Shown: positions 35,654 to 48,700 of the stretch, piece after piece
Layout of the letters: each line of letters begins with the position of its first letter
Numbering within the stretch: the stretch's first letter is position 1
Origin: Lumnitzera littorea
Lineage: Eukaryota > Streptophyta > Magnoliopsida > Myrtales > Combretaceae
Length of the DNA stretch: 64,000 bases
NCBI GenBank assembly: GCA_024138015.1
Contig: JAMXBB010000003.1
Coordinates: 10,184,742-10,248,741, forward strand
Direction: 5' to 3'
The notes under the pieces: generated by a model
Told to the model about the DNA's origin: nothing
Database searches by the model: none
Seen by the model: the letters and a program-made list of their open reading frames with translations, nothing else
Position numbers and translations under genes: made by a program

Positions 35654-38399
35654 TTCCTATGGTTAGAATGATCGTAACTCTTTCTAAACGACAAATCATT
35701 TAATATATAAAAGTGAAACAATGGTTATAATCACATTTCTGATTTATATCTTTTTATTAATAATATCTTTTCACCGGTTTCTTTTTATTAATATATATCT
35801 TTTCATCACTCATGCATTTTGGCCATTAACAATTATTTTTCTTTTAATTATGTGTGTAAGGTTAAGAAATGTATCTTTTATGCAAAGATGCTACAGTTGT
35901 CAACTCCTACTAAGGGTTAGTAGATACAGGGTGGGTAAGATACGAGGTTCTATCTATACTATACTCATACCCTACCCCATAGGTACAAATTCTCAAATTT
36001 TGTTACCAGTGCCCTATCTTTTGGCGCCCTAGATTCACCATGTATCTTATGCTTTGTAGATTGTACAAGGTATAACTTGTAAAATCTGTATTTTTTTTTC
36101 TTTATAAATTTCAATATGGCTATTTTCTATTTCTTTTCCCTTCCTCCAATAATGTTCATATATGAAAAATCACAATATCCTAATCTTCTAACTAAATCTA
36201 TTTCAAACCTAATACAAATCCTAATAACAAACAAAGGAAAAAGATACAAACCCTAGTCTAGATTAAATCTTGACTTGAAAAACGTTATATAAATCTATTA
36301 CGAGATCTTTTTCAACCTAATACAGAGAAATAATTGCATCAAAAGAAAACAAGTTAATAACATGCATTGTTTAGGTGGTTCCATGCAGATTCTTTATTTT
36401 TCTTTAACCTTATTAGAGCTTTAAATTAGTAAATTCTTTATTTTAAGGTTTCTCATAGGTTAGGTTTTGTTATTTTTCAAAGCCCATACAAGTCAAAGGG
36501 ATTCTTTTTTATTTATTAATTTGTTAATTATTATAACATAATAGGTACATAGTATTGTAGAACTTATATGTTGTACCTTATATACTTTATAATATAAGTT
36601 ATAAATTGTGTACATGGTACCCTGACCTTATACCCATACCTTACCCTATAAGTACTAGTTTTAAAATAATGCTATCCAAAACTTATTATGTAACCTTAAA
36701 TACTCACCTGAAACCTATTTGATCAAGTAGGGTTCAGATGAATACCTTGTATGATAGGGTTACTCACTTTCCCTAACTTTTGCATTAATTAATGTAGAAT
36801 GACACAACTCTTGGTATGTATCTTGTACTCTAATAATTTAAAGGATTGCAACTTTTTTCTAAATAACTTTTCATTTTTCATATTAATTCTTGAAACACAA
36901 TAAATAGATAAAACTACAACCTATAATATATATTTACACAATCAAATAATATTTTTCACATCACATTTATAATGATTTATGATTGGACATGTACATTATA
37001 AACAAATTCAATAAATAAAAAACAACAAATATTGTAGGCTTTAACTCGCTAATAAGTTTAAAACTTTTTCTTAATTTAACCAATTATTAAGATCTCAAAT
37101 GTCTCTTTTTTCTTTCTTTCTTTATTTATTTGTATTTTGCTAAAGATTTAAAATGTTTTTACAAAAGAAACATTTTCATTTTTTCTTGTACTAGCCTTAA
37201 GATGGAAGGAAAGTTTTTTAAGATAAAACAAGAGACTTTTTTTTTTTTTTGTATTTTCATGGATTTATTAATGTGCCTTTAAGAGCATCTAGTCAATCTA
37301 GTAATATTTATAGTACATATGTTGAAAAATTAAGGGGAAATGTAATATTTGAAACAAATAATACATAGAGTATAAGTTTTGACCATACATCAAGATAGAT
37401 TCAATTCTATGATTATATGATTCCAATGCCTACTCTACCCAGTGACTTCTGATGTGCATTGTACAACATACACAATCATATAGGATTTATAAGTTCTAGA
37501 ATTTTTCATAGAATCTGACGACGAACCGTTACTATTCATCTTTATAAGTTTGATTTTTGCCTCATAAATAAACACATTTGATTATCGTAATTTACTAAAA
37601 TTTTCCTTCAGAATACTAGCTAAAGGCTTGACAATTAATAAAGTATAGATATTTTGCAACAAAATAAGGTAGTAAAATTTAATAAACATTTTATATGGTT
37701 AATTCTTCCTCAACTTCTATAAACTAAATTATCATCTAACCTGTGGACGCGACTATATCTCTCAGGCTTATCCGAACAATCTAACAAGGCCTCAATGATT
37801 CTCAATATTTTTTATTAATTTATTTATGGAGTAGTAAAGATGGGGGGGGGGGTAGTGTGTATGGGGATTATACGGATGCATTAATTCGACATATTTTTTA
37901 TGCAATTTTTATTCATTTTTTAATAGATAAAGTTAATTGGACTTACAAAAAGATTTTTATCTTATTGATAAGAATATAGAAAGGTATATAAATTTCATTA
38001 ACCCTTAGATGCATCACAGTATAAGTTTACCCCTCTTTAAAGTATTAAGATACTGCTTAACCCTCCTTTAATGTCTCCCTTTTACTTATATTTAGGATAG
38101 CAAGCTAATCTTCTCATCTTATCTTTCCGAATACAGGCCCATTCTTCCCACTAGAAGAGCCTTCTTAGCTTTGTCATAGTTTCATACATTTGGAAGGTTC
38201 AATTGATCACATTGGTTTTCAACTTGCCATGACCTCATTAGGAGAGCGACATTACGTATTAGCTCCTTACCAACTTGTTCATGGGAAGCAAAACTCGCTT
38301 CTAGTGTAAACCTAACTCCCTTAACAAACTTGAAGGGTGTGTTGCTTGAAAAATAAAAATAAGGGGTTCGATGAAAAAATATTACGTTTAGAGGATTGT
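35654..38399. other. Intergenic DNA, two related short segments
   Basis: No gene seen. A phrase of the form CTCATACCCTACCCCATAGG (about 35965-35985) recurs in diverged form near 36635-36655 (CCCATACCTTACCCTATAAG), both followed by GTAC. They may be parts of one repeated element. A run of ten G lies near 37841-37852. The remainder is AT-rich with no supported feature. Confidence 0.45.
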
Positions 38400-38426
38400 G
38401 AAGGTGCCTCTTGGAAAGGCACCTTC
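38400..38426. repeat. Hairpin 1 of array (AAGGTGCCT stem)
   Basis: GAAGGTGCCT, a 7-base loop, then AGGCACCTTC: a perfect 10-bp stem. Confidence 0.85.
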
Positions 38427-38530
38427 AGCTTTTGCAAAATTAACACCAAAAGGCCCCTTCTTTGTTTTTGTTATAAGAAGAAGGTGTCTTTCCAAACAGC
38501 GTTTTCAATTGTTTTTTTTATTACTATTAG

Positions 38531-38568
38531 AGGTGCTTTAGTTATATGAATTATAACTAAAGGCATCT
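38531..38568. repeat. Hairpin 2 of array
   Basis: AGGTGCTTTAGTTATA and TATAACTAAAGGCATCT form an imperfect stem of about 15 bp around a short loop. Confidence 0.75.
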
Positions 38569-38605
38569 TTCCAAAAAGTACCTTCAGTTGTTTTTTTTTT
38601 TTTTT

Positions 38606-38650
38606 ATTACTATTAAAGGTACTTTTTAGAAAGGCACCTTTAATAGTAAT
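38606..38650. repeat. Hairpin 3 of array
   Basis: ATTACTATTAAAGGTaC and GGCACCTTTAATAGTAAT form a stem of ~16 bp around a ~10-base loop. Outside it AGTTGTTT and AAACAACT extend the inverted repeat. Confidence 0.82.
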
Positions 38651-39289
38651 ACTTAAACAACTAAAAGTGCCTTTACAAAATGTGCCCTTCTAAAATGTGC
38701 CCTCTTTGTAAATTACTTTCAATGAAAAACCAACAACTGAAAACAATCTATGAAATACAAAACAAAGCAAAACCAACAATTATAATGCAGTTGGAATGGA
38801 GAAACTCTAAATCCAACTCTTATGCCCCCCTTTTAATACCAAGTTTGACTGTAATGTCATTTATTGCTTCATATGCAACTCACATACCTAAAATCCAAAG
38901 TCATTCATGACTACCATAATGTAAAAAGTAAAATATAAGGCATATAAGATATATAACACAAGCATGAAGAAGTTAAACTGATATTAAGTTCTCCATAAAT
39001 GCAAATGTTAAGAAGTTTAGTGAAAAGTAGATACAATCTCATCTTCTCTTAAACCTAGTGAAGACTTGAGATACTTTGGAAGCTAAGCTCTCACTGTGCC
39101 TCTTTTCCTTTAGAATGGGTAGAGCCTGTAACTCCTGTGTCTTTAACGGCTACTGAAGTGGCTTCGAAAACTATGACAGATCGATGGTAGCTATCTAAGA
39201 AGAACTCTCCCCCCGATAATTGACTAACCTCCTCCCTCTCTTAAAGGGTGTTAGCGTTGTCAAAGGAGTTCATCTAACATATCTGAAGT

Positions 39290-42200
39290 TAGGGTCTCAA
39301 ACATGCTACCCCCACACATATGCCCTCAAACATCCCTTCCCCAAGAGGTAGAGCCATATTATCATTGCCATGATGACCCTGTCCTTGACGCCATCCTCTT
39401 CCCCTCGTTTTGATTTGTCCACCTCGCCTAGGGAGATGTAGAGGGTTGTACTCCTATTAGATGTCCTTATCCAACTCTTACACCTCAACTTGAGCCAAAT
39501 GTAGAGGGTACAAAGTAACCGGGAGATGGTTGTGCAATAACTGAATCCCATGTTCGGCAGATGATCGAGTTGCTTAGTAGTCGACCTCATCAAGAAAGAT
39601 CTTAATTTACTAGAACTCTTCAACCTGCAAAAGAGAAGAGGATTAAGACAATGTAAAGCAATGTGAGTATAAAAAATAGTCGTAGTTGAAAGTCGGCTCA
39701 CTAATTGTCCAAGCAATGCTCTGATCTAACTGATGTACCGACGAGTGATCTTCTTATACAACTATCGGTACCCATGCTCTACTCCTCTAGGTCCATCAAT
39801 CTAAATAACTTAAGCGTAACTACCAGTCCATGTGGTGATATGAGGTAAATGCTATGTGATTTAATCAACATTTATCTAGCCACGCAAGTTGATACGATGT
39901 AAAGCCTCCTTTGTATCACATGTTGTTGGAATCCTCTGTAATCTACCAAATCATGGTACCACATACTTGGGTAAGTGGCACTTAGTAATATGGAAACATA
40001 TAAGTGGCACTTAAGCTGCCCAAATGTAATAGCTACAATGGCAGAAGTTTGGCAGGATCTTTAGAAGCTTGTCAAGATATGGATGCCAAATGACCTAGAA
40101 GGCCATCTTATTATAATTAGTGTCAAAGAAAAGCGTTAAAATGGATAGTAATGCAAGTGTAGAAAATACGTACCTCTTTTGAAGTTTACCTATTAAATAC
40201 ATCTCAATAGGCTGCTACCGCATAGGTCGAGTGCATCACCGTGTCTCAATCAATCATCCACCTGGCAGATGATAGTTTCTCGCTTTCCATGATCATCCCA
40301 TGTCTGCGTAGGGGAGCTATGTATGAGAATTTATCTCATGCCTACACTTGAAGCAAAATCATTGCACCACCTATCTTATAGGCAGTCTCTAAAGAGGAGC
40401 CACATAGCTGTCTGTACAGCTATGCGAGGCATATAGACCCCCAACTATATTATCCGGCTCGCTTGAAGTCCTCTAACAGAGGGAGGAACATGGCATGCAC
40501 CAAGTTGTTGGATTTGTCATTAAAAACAAACTCTTCTAGCATTTGCAAGATATAAGCTCTAGTATGCCATCTAACCTACTCGTCGTCTACCCATGTAAGT
40601 AGGGAACCGAAGTGGTTAGCAAGCTAGCCATACGTAGACTCCCTCCTTGAGCATCAGCAAAGTCCTTTAGAATAACCCTAAGTGCATAGCGCATATCTGT
40701 AGCCATGTCTTGTAAATACTCCTAATCACTGTTAATCCATCCACTTGGAGGCCAAACTACACCTCTATATCCTAAAGTGTAATCGTAAGCTCTCCATGGG
40801 CCATGTAAAAAGAATGAGTCTCTCTCCTCCACCTCTCCACTAGTGTAGTGATCAAGTGGTGATCTAACTAAATGTAAGGGAGACGACTCTAACCTATGAA
40901 GCCGATCCATTTAAGGTAAGGCAGTATGCGGTTACTTAAGGGGATCTCATGGACTTACTGGTTCCACTTGAGTGTCTACTCATGACGTCGTACATGTAAA
41001 GCCTCAATGCTTTGTAAAGGATACAAGTCAATAGGTTCCAGTTAAACATAGTAGTTTGTAGTGGAAAGACAAGTTAATGATCTTACATGTTCTGCCCAAA
41101 CGTGCCTGGATTTGTCTATGTCCTGGCTAGTAAGAACCAATCAATCAATAAGTACATGTTCCATCTAGCCTACGAAAGCATAAAACAATATGGTCAAATA
41201 GCGAAATTACTTAATAATTTCGTATAACATAGGCCATATCTAGTAAATAAACAAAATCAATCATGCTTTCAATTTGAATACCTAGTTTCAATTACCCTAT
41301 TGATTCCTTTGGGGATACATTCTTGTATTGTGCCCTTCCTTCCTACACAAAATGTAAGTAGTTCTATTCGAACGGTCCTTAACGTCCATCTCTACATGGA
41401 AACACTTTATCCTAGGCTTATCTTTCTTTCACTCCAACCACAAGTTAAGACATACTTTCTAGAAGTATGGAATCACCAACCAACACAACTTATCCCTGAT
41501 TAGGAAGAAGTTGGCTTTGTAACACTGCACCTAATGTACGGACCTATACCCATCTTCGACATGAGACATGACTCGAAATGCTTGAAACTAGTAGTAGCAA
41601 TAGCATGTGAGTAAGGAGTCCTATATATATGCCATTTGTTGCAAATGCACATGTGCTTGTTCAAGTCGATCATTTACACATGCCCACCTCCCTTCATCCC
41701 GTTCTCTATATGCTTGCTTCAAATCTAAACCTTATATAGTCTGTTGTACCTGCTGAAAAGAACCACTCGATGAGAAATTGCCCACTTGACCTACTACTCT
41801 AACATGTCCTTTGCATATTTGGTATATGGTCAATTTATAGCTACCTAGTTAAGTGCCTCCTCATGTCTCTTATCCTAGTAACATATGCAATTGGAAAAAA
41901 TTGGAAAAGATCTTCCTTACAAGTGAAGTAATCGATAGACCATAGGTGTGTTTTAATACCAAATTATATGCCTCCATAAGCTTAGACATCATTTACCCAA
42001 ACCAATAGCCCTCGTCATGTGCAGGTATCTACTGTTGCATCGGTAAAGGGTGAAACCAATTTACGGTGTTAAGCTGAATACTCAAAACCTTCTCCATACA
42101 TTTCTCAAATTTTTGGGCTAAGCTTACATAGCTATGAAAGTTGCCTACTTCTTGCTCGATTGGCTCTTATGGACCTTGTTAAAGTTGCTTGCAATATGGC

Positions 42201-44800
42201 GTATGCACCATCGCTACACCTCAAAAGGAGGTTTCCACCCATTCTCATTTCTATCCAATACAGCATGAATATTCATCCCTCTATCAAATATCAAGTAAGT
42301 GGTTTCCCGAGGTGTTCTATCACCATATATGTATTCTTTTGGATTCCTAAGAATCTAACCCCATGTTTTGGCCATCTCATCATCAACTAATGCAAAAGTA
42401 AGTAAGACTATATGGTTCATACTATCTATACTAGTGGTAACTAGCAACTTGTGGCAGTACTTTCCGTATAAGAATATGCCGTCAATACCAACCATAGGCC
42501 TCTAGATCTTCCATGCCTCAATGCATAAGTCAAAAGACCACTATACCTACTTCAACTTTATCATACCCAACTATCTAGGCGGGTTCCACATCCACTCCAC
42601 CTTTGTATAGGGGTTAGTCATTTGAATTGCATTGAAAAGTTGAGGCAAATCATCATATGACCTCTCTTAGTTACTGTACATACCTTCAGTTGCCTTAATC
42701 TTATCGGCCCATATCCTTTTATTACTAACTATATATCCAAACATTTTCTCAATAATATTGCATGGTGGAGAAACTTTGGTGTCATGATCTTTTCTAATGA
42801 CATTCAGGAACTCCCTAGCCATGGTGTTACTATCTAACTATAGGTAATCTTAAGTTATTATGGGTTGACACATATGTAGGGCCCCATCAATCTAGCTATC
42901 ACAAATACACTCTCTAGTTTCTTCTTACATGCCCGTAGTTCCTACTAGTAGCTATCCTTGCTTTTTTGGGATTCCAATGATCTAAAGTCGGCATGATGTT
43001 TGATGTGGTAATGATTCACTACTCTTACAAGTTCTTCCTTGGTATTGAATCTCATGTCTATACAAAGATTTTCACCCGATTGCAAGTTGCTAAACTCTTC
43101 GTTCACATCCCTCTCATAATTTAAGTGACCATCTTCCCTACCTCTATTGAAAAAAGGAATTGTATCCTTTACCCCTGTTTCTGCTGCGTAGATCTTTGAA
43201 GTCTACATCAAGGCTGGTACTGGCTCTATTAAACTTGAACCCGAAGCATACGATTGGATACGAAGCATCTCGATAAGGAAGGTATGGGTGACAGGCACCT
43301 TAGATGATATAGTTCGGAGTACACAACAGACACAAATCCTTGAATCGGTATTTGGATTCAAGGGCTGTTAGTAAGGAAGTTTAGTAAATGAAGGGTTTAA
43401 GTGTATATGTTGATTAATATCACACACTAAAACATAAACACAATTGAGATTGAGCTTAAAATAGGGTTCAATACAACTCACAAACACTAAATCAACACTT
43501 GGGTTTCAAATGAGGGGTTAGATACGATTTTACTAACTCGCTCAAATGAGGAGTTCATCATAATCTCAAGAAAAAGATTGATAAGAACACAAGAAATATT
43601 AAAGAGTAAAACGATACTCAATAATCCGAGACACAAGCTTAAATAGCTTATGAGGATATTAAGTACATTCTTACTTCAAAATGTTTAACTATGTTCACTA
43701 TTAATTACAATAGTTGCTATTTATTGTAAATCCTAAAACCTTAGTGGCAAAACTAAAAATAATATATAAGGCCTTAAACCTTAAAATAGGTCTACAACTA
43801 TACAAAACTATGCTAAATGATATAAGAAGGTTAGCATATAGGGTATCCAAGCTATTCTAGGGTAAGTCGAGTCCAAGTAAGATCAAGTTAGTAGCTGGTT
43901 GTTCAAGCTAGAGTCGAATTCCTTAAAGTCTATTTGTATTTGGTTAAACTCCCACTAAGGTCGACTCACAGTTGTTGAACTTGTGGATTGTTCGGTAATA
44001 GATTCTTCATACCATGCCAAGTTGGTCTTTAGACTTAGGAACTTGGTTATTTGGTTTCTAGTCTTCTTAGCAACCGACAGAGCTGTTGCTGAACTATCTT
44101 TCTTTCCATTCTCAACCTTTTGGTATCAACTTAGCCTTGGGAAAGGCAGGTCGGCCTTGGCTAAGAACAGGTCTGCAAGGGTGTTGAGGAGGTCGAAGAC
44201 CAATTCCAATCATCTCAAGCATAATGGGGCTTGCATAAGGCATCTCATTATCGCTATTATCATCATCATCTTCTTCATCTCCCTCCAGCTCATAATCATC
44301 GTCGTCGTCATCCTCCCTATCATTGCTAACTAAGCTTCACATTTACTAAACTACGCGGTCATGTGAAAATTCCTTCTATAAGACCAATCCTACGACCTCA
44401 TCTACTACATTATCATCATCTTACAATGGCGTAGACAGAAGCAATGGCTCATATTCATATGCCATTTGTTCATTCTCCTCAACTGGTGCCACCCATTCAT
44501 TCTCCTCAATTAGAGGCACTTATGTTGCCCGTACTAGGTGGGCTCCTTCCACTTCTCCAGTTATGACATACAGATGATGGATATGAGTTTGCCCAAATGC
44601 TTCCGTCATCTTAAACAAATTCTCATCGTTATCATCGCCCTTAATGGTAATGAGAGAATAAGTCATGACTCTCGAGAGATACTAGGATATTTATACAAAA
44701 TCTTAATCTCAACACTTAGATCAATTCCAAACACCTTAGTAAACCCTTTCAAGGAGATCGGAGAAATTCGCATTGGTTCTCTCTTCAACATCTTCACTGT
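39290..44800 (-). pseudogene. MULE transposase with plant mobile domain, degenerate
   Basis: Read on the minus strand, a Mutator-like protein is legible across many stops and frameshifts. Near 44790 it begins MRISPISLKG with ILYKYP, the usual MULE N-terminal (PB1-like) block. An acidic run (DDDDDYELEGDEEDDDD, about 44310-44260) follows. The transposase core shows RPMVGIDGIFLYGKY (about 42498-42454) and LTFALVDDEMAKTWG (about 42390-42345), typical of the DDE region. A SWIM-type zinc finger CICNKWHIYRTPYSHAIA (41650-41597) has lost one ligand (PYSHA for PCSHA). Further 3' is a plant mobile domain: RILPYLKWIGF, LITTLVERWRRETHSF, AYILQMLEEFVFNDKS and FLPLLEDFKRAG (about 40960-40450). The tail is Arg/Gly-rich (RGRGWRQGQGHHG, about 39420-39380). 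Terminal inverted repeats were not found, so element ends are unknown. Confidence 0.85.
40380..40970 (-). pseudogene. Plant mobile domain (PMD) segment of the MULE
   Basis: On the minus strand, the words RILPYLKWIGF, LDHHLITTLVERWRRETHSF, GELTITL, DIEV, FGLQVDGLTV, AYILQMLEEFVFNDKS, MFLPLLEDFKRAG and YSWGSICLA follow each other in PMD order. The domain is known from the host proteins MAIN/MAIL1 and from plant transposons. In-frame stops (for example inside the DIEV-FGL part) and a frame change near 40800 make this copy dead. It lies ~640 bp past the SWIM finger, which suggests that both were part of one transposon-encoded protein or of adjacent exons. Confidence 0.85.
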
Positions 44801-45684
44801 GTTACGGTCATATTCTGACCCTAAATTTTCTCTCACAATGTTTTTATGAGAAAAAAATTATAAATTTCATGGTGCTCACTATTTTCAACCTATTCACATT
44901 ACAATTATTGTCCCGATTAGCACATAAATTATTGTGCATCATTCAATACAATCGTGTGCCCTTTCCTATAGGCTAACCTAAACAACTCTCTAATAAGCAT
45001 TTTACCAAACACTTAGAGTGCACATTTTAAAACATTAAAATTTTAATTCTATTATAACAAATCCATACGCAAAAATATAAATCATTAATATGTAGTGTAA
45101 CTACATGACTTAAAACACATATCGATATAAAAAAAAATAAACAACTTTCTATCAACCTAAAACAATTAAATATACACGTAATTCTAGAGTCCAACTGGGG
45201 AATTAAAAAACAACCAACACTCAAGGAAAAAACTCATGAAAATAAAGTAGATTAATACTTTGAGATGCTTACCTTTGATTATAGGTTAAGATTTTGCAAA
45301 AAGAAAAAAAAAAAAGTTCAAGGAAAGGATTTAAGCTTATGGATGCATTAGGTCGAGAAAGAGAGGAGAGAACAATCGTGTTTGAGAATGGCAAAGAAAT
45401 GAAACCTATACCTTTTTATGTATTGTGGATGAATGGAAATTATATCTATTTTTATATGAATCGTTTTAATCAAAGCTACCAAGTATTTGTGGTGCTCGAT
45501 GCAACTTACTGCAGCTCGTTTCATGTTTACGTGGAAGCATGTAGCCGGCTATCTTCCGTTCCTTTCCGCTAATCAATCGATTCTGTCCTGCTGTCACTAC
45601 CAACCTAAAAGTCCTATTCTATTAAAAAAAATTAGAGAAACCTTATTTTTATGTATAGACTTTGTACTGGAAATTTTATGTACC
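44801..45684. other. Flank of the MULE, unrecognised frame
   Basis: A 92-codon frame at 45294-45572 (+) starts only with TTG. Its Lys-rich start and later NGNYIYFYMNRF match nothing I know. It may be element flank or an old gene relic. No other feature. Confidence 0.35.
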
Positions 45685-45728
45685 GTCGCGAGTAGTTCAC
45701 TTAAGAGAAGTCATAACAAGGTTTCCGT
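45685..45728 (+). rRNA. Fragment resembling the 3' end of nuclear 18S rRNA
   Basis: GAGAAGTCATAACAAGG followed by TTTCCGT (45705-45728) matches the conserved 3' end of eukaryotic 18S rRNA with one difference (CA for CG). Just upstream GTCGCGAGTAGTTCACTTAA matches the preceding rRNA stretch with about three differences, with ~20 bases missing between them. The order and strand are right, and the TTTCCGT ending is of the nuclear type, not the plastid or mitochondrial GTAACCGT/GTAGCCG type. It is far too short to work and is not followed by the usual AGGTGAACC. It is a degraded insert of rDNA, judged from memory of the conserved sequence. Confidence 0.6.
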
Positions 45729-48700
45729 CCCAGCATTTACGAGTATTCGAAAATTTTATTTATTTGGCCCTTCAATATATGCCATATATATATATATATA
45801 TATATATACATATTATAGCCAGCAGGTAAATTCATGTCTAAATTTGATTTTAATCTGAATATATCAAAGGAGTAAAGTAAGAAGCTGACGTTCTTCATTA
45901 AATAATAGGACCAAATTATTCGAAATTCTCATATCACAATTCAAATACTAATACCGCTTGTAAGTTGCAGCGTCCATAAATTATGGCCTAAAAATGTTTT
46001 AAAAGAGATGTGAGGTTTTATAATATCCATTAGATTTTATAAAATGTTTTCAATCGTCTAAATCCAATAGATATTACATTAACAATAAGATAAAATGTTG
46101 AATTGATCCTATTAAAAATATGGACAGAACTGAGGCCTTATCGAATAACTTATTCTAAATTTATTCATAACATGTACAACTTATTCATTTAAATTGTTAT
46201 CGGAAAATTCCAACATGGAGAATGTGGGAATGAATTTATATTTCATATGCATGTGTGAAAAATGATGTGGGCCATTTAATAAGAAGGTCCCGTTGTGCTG
46301 CCCGCAGGATATTGGTTGAAAAAAAAAAGTTATTTCAATTTTTCATAAAATGATATCTTAATTTATGGAAAATAAATAAATAAATACGTGTAGAAATTTC
46401 TTCTCTAAGTCCTTAACAAATGGTCTAAGAACACTGATTAACATTATTTTATAGTGAAATAATTTTATTAAAAATCATCATTTAAGAATTCTAAACAACT
46501 CCTTGTGGTATTGTTACTATTGGAAAATGAATTGCTATCCAATTTCGGCCAAATATGAATATTTTGGATAGTTCGAGTTATCATTGATGTAATAAAATAT
46601 TCATTTCCTCAATGAAGACTAAGTTGGGTTCAATTTTTTCAATTGGATCCCAATTTAATCTTATATCATACTAACCCGTTTCGTGGTATACAAAATAAAT
46701 TTTTCATGAAAAAGGGTTATAAATTAAATTTTAACAGCAGCTCTTATGACTTTTGATAATTACATAAGTATTGTTTTCTTCTTTAATCAAATGATATTTA
46801 CAGATTTAGAAATCCTTTAAATTCTCACAACTTTTCAAAATTGAATAGCGGTTAAAGCGCGGCTTATTTAGATCTTTTGAATACTCCAACAACGTTTCAA
46901 TTTAATGGAACCTTGCTTGTATATCCAATCACAAATGTTTTTTCTTCAATTAATTTATATTCAATGTCGTCTACGAGTGTTTCTAGCTAAAACGATGATT
47001 TGGCAAGCAATAGAGGGACATGGGCCGAAATCCATTTGGGGATCAAAATTGGCCCATTTATTACCCAATTGACTATGGGCTACATCGTTCACATATGTTC
47101 AAATCTCGTCATCTAGGCCCAATACACAAATAAGCCCGTTAGATCTTGGGATTGTGTTATTCATCTCCGTCAGTTGAATCTCGCATTTAACATGATTTCT
47201 TCATAAGCAAATAAATAAGTACATAAAGTTTACATTGGTCTTTTTGAGAAACTTAGACTTTAGCATAGTAATGTTTCTACTGGGGTAGGTGTGGTTCAAA
47301 TCGTATATTCATCCCTCTAAATTGATCAAACCATATATTGCGATTCCCGTATCTCATAGCACCTTTTCAACATTAACGAATAAAAGTAACTTAAACTTTT
47401 CACATTAACACATCCATACATATCTTAAATGGGTAATCACCACAAGATATATATGTGTCCTTTCTCATGTCACCGCATTATCACTTGAAATGTTTGTTGA
47501 AATATAAAACCCGTACAGTCTTGGTGTTAAAAGAAAGTACCATAACACCTTTCTTGATCTTCTATTTTTAGTAGTAGAACTAGCAGTCGAATCTTTTTCG
47601 TAATTCACATCTTGTTCTTTCTGCAAAACCAACGTGATGAACCACAAGAAACAAAGAAATATTTGTTTATATCAAGAAAGTACCATAACACCTTAGATTT
47701 TTGCTATGAGGTTCAAACTAATAAGAAAGAAAAAAAAAAACACAAACAAACAAAGAAATATTAGAAAACATGGAGATTAAATATTTCAACCATAAACTTA
47801 ACGTAATCAAAGAAATCACACTGCCTATGTGTACTTTAACCATTATAGGAAATGAAACAAAAGCTAAAATAACTCAAAACTATCATTTGCTTTCAATGAA
47901 AAAACAAGAACAAGTCATAAAAAAGAAAAAATATTGGTGTTGCTACTTCGTATACGGTAAGCTGAAGATGGAGCTCATCCAACAAATAGTTTGCAGTCTG
48001 CTTTAGCATGACAAGTCTTAAATAGAATATGCAAAAAAAAAAAAAACTATAATAAGTAAAAATTAAGCATATTTAGCAATTATAAACAGAGATAAACATC
48101 TCCTTATTCACGGTCAAGCAACGCAGGTGTTGTAGAAATAGGGTTTGTGCACAACAAAGCTTGCCTCTATCTCCTTACTGGCTCCTTTTATTAGAATGAA
48201 TGATAAAATAAATAGGCTTCAATAGATCATTATTGTTATAATTATAACTTACACACATCTTGTTATTAAATATTGATTAATTTACTCATTAAAGTAACAA
48301 ATGATGTAATTATAAAATAATAATGAATTGAATTTTAGGAAAGGTTAAGCTTACTTTTGGATCAACATATTAAAAGTGAAGCCAATTACAAAATGGACAA
48401 TATACATAGGGTGTTTCTATGATAAATAACAAGTTGACCATCCCTTTTTGGTCAAAATCCCTCTCCTTTTCTTCTCAAACAAAGCCAACCCTAACCCTCT
48501 CCTCGTTAATGTGTACGCCTCTTCTCATTCAAGAATCGGCACATACTAATCCTTATAAGGTGCGTCTAACAACATTGACGTAGTCTGATCTTTTCCTAGT
48601 CCAGGTTCAATAGCCAAATTTGACAAGTAAGCACGGACGAGAAATAATTTACTTTATGTTCGCCAATTTGAGTATTTGATGAGACTAACACCAAACTCTT

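Larger units (their letters stand above)
38401..38695. repeat. Array of hairpins and direct repeats on the AAAGGCACCTTT motif
   Basis: Within ~300 bp the word AAAGGCACCTTT or its variants (GGTGCC, GGCATC, GGTGTC, GGTACT, GTGCCC) occurs at least eight times on both strands. Two direct copies of ~75-80 bp (about 38488-38536 and 38564-38622: ctttcca...tcaattg/ttcagttg, poly-T, attactatta, aggtgct/aggtact) each lead into a stem-loop. Dense short motifs in mixed orientation are the hallmark of subterminal regions of CACTA-type (En/Spm) transposons, where the transposase binds. I find no CACTA terminus next to it, so the parent element remains a guess. Confidence 0.6.

Noticed and set aside
43983..44333. 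116-codon + strand frame
   Set aside because: It is the antisense of the MULE N-terminal and acidic region; the Ile-rich end comes from GAT/GAC codons read backwards.
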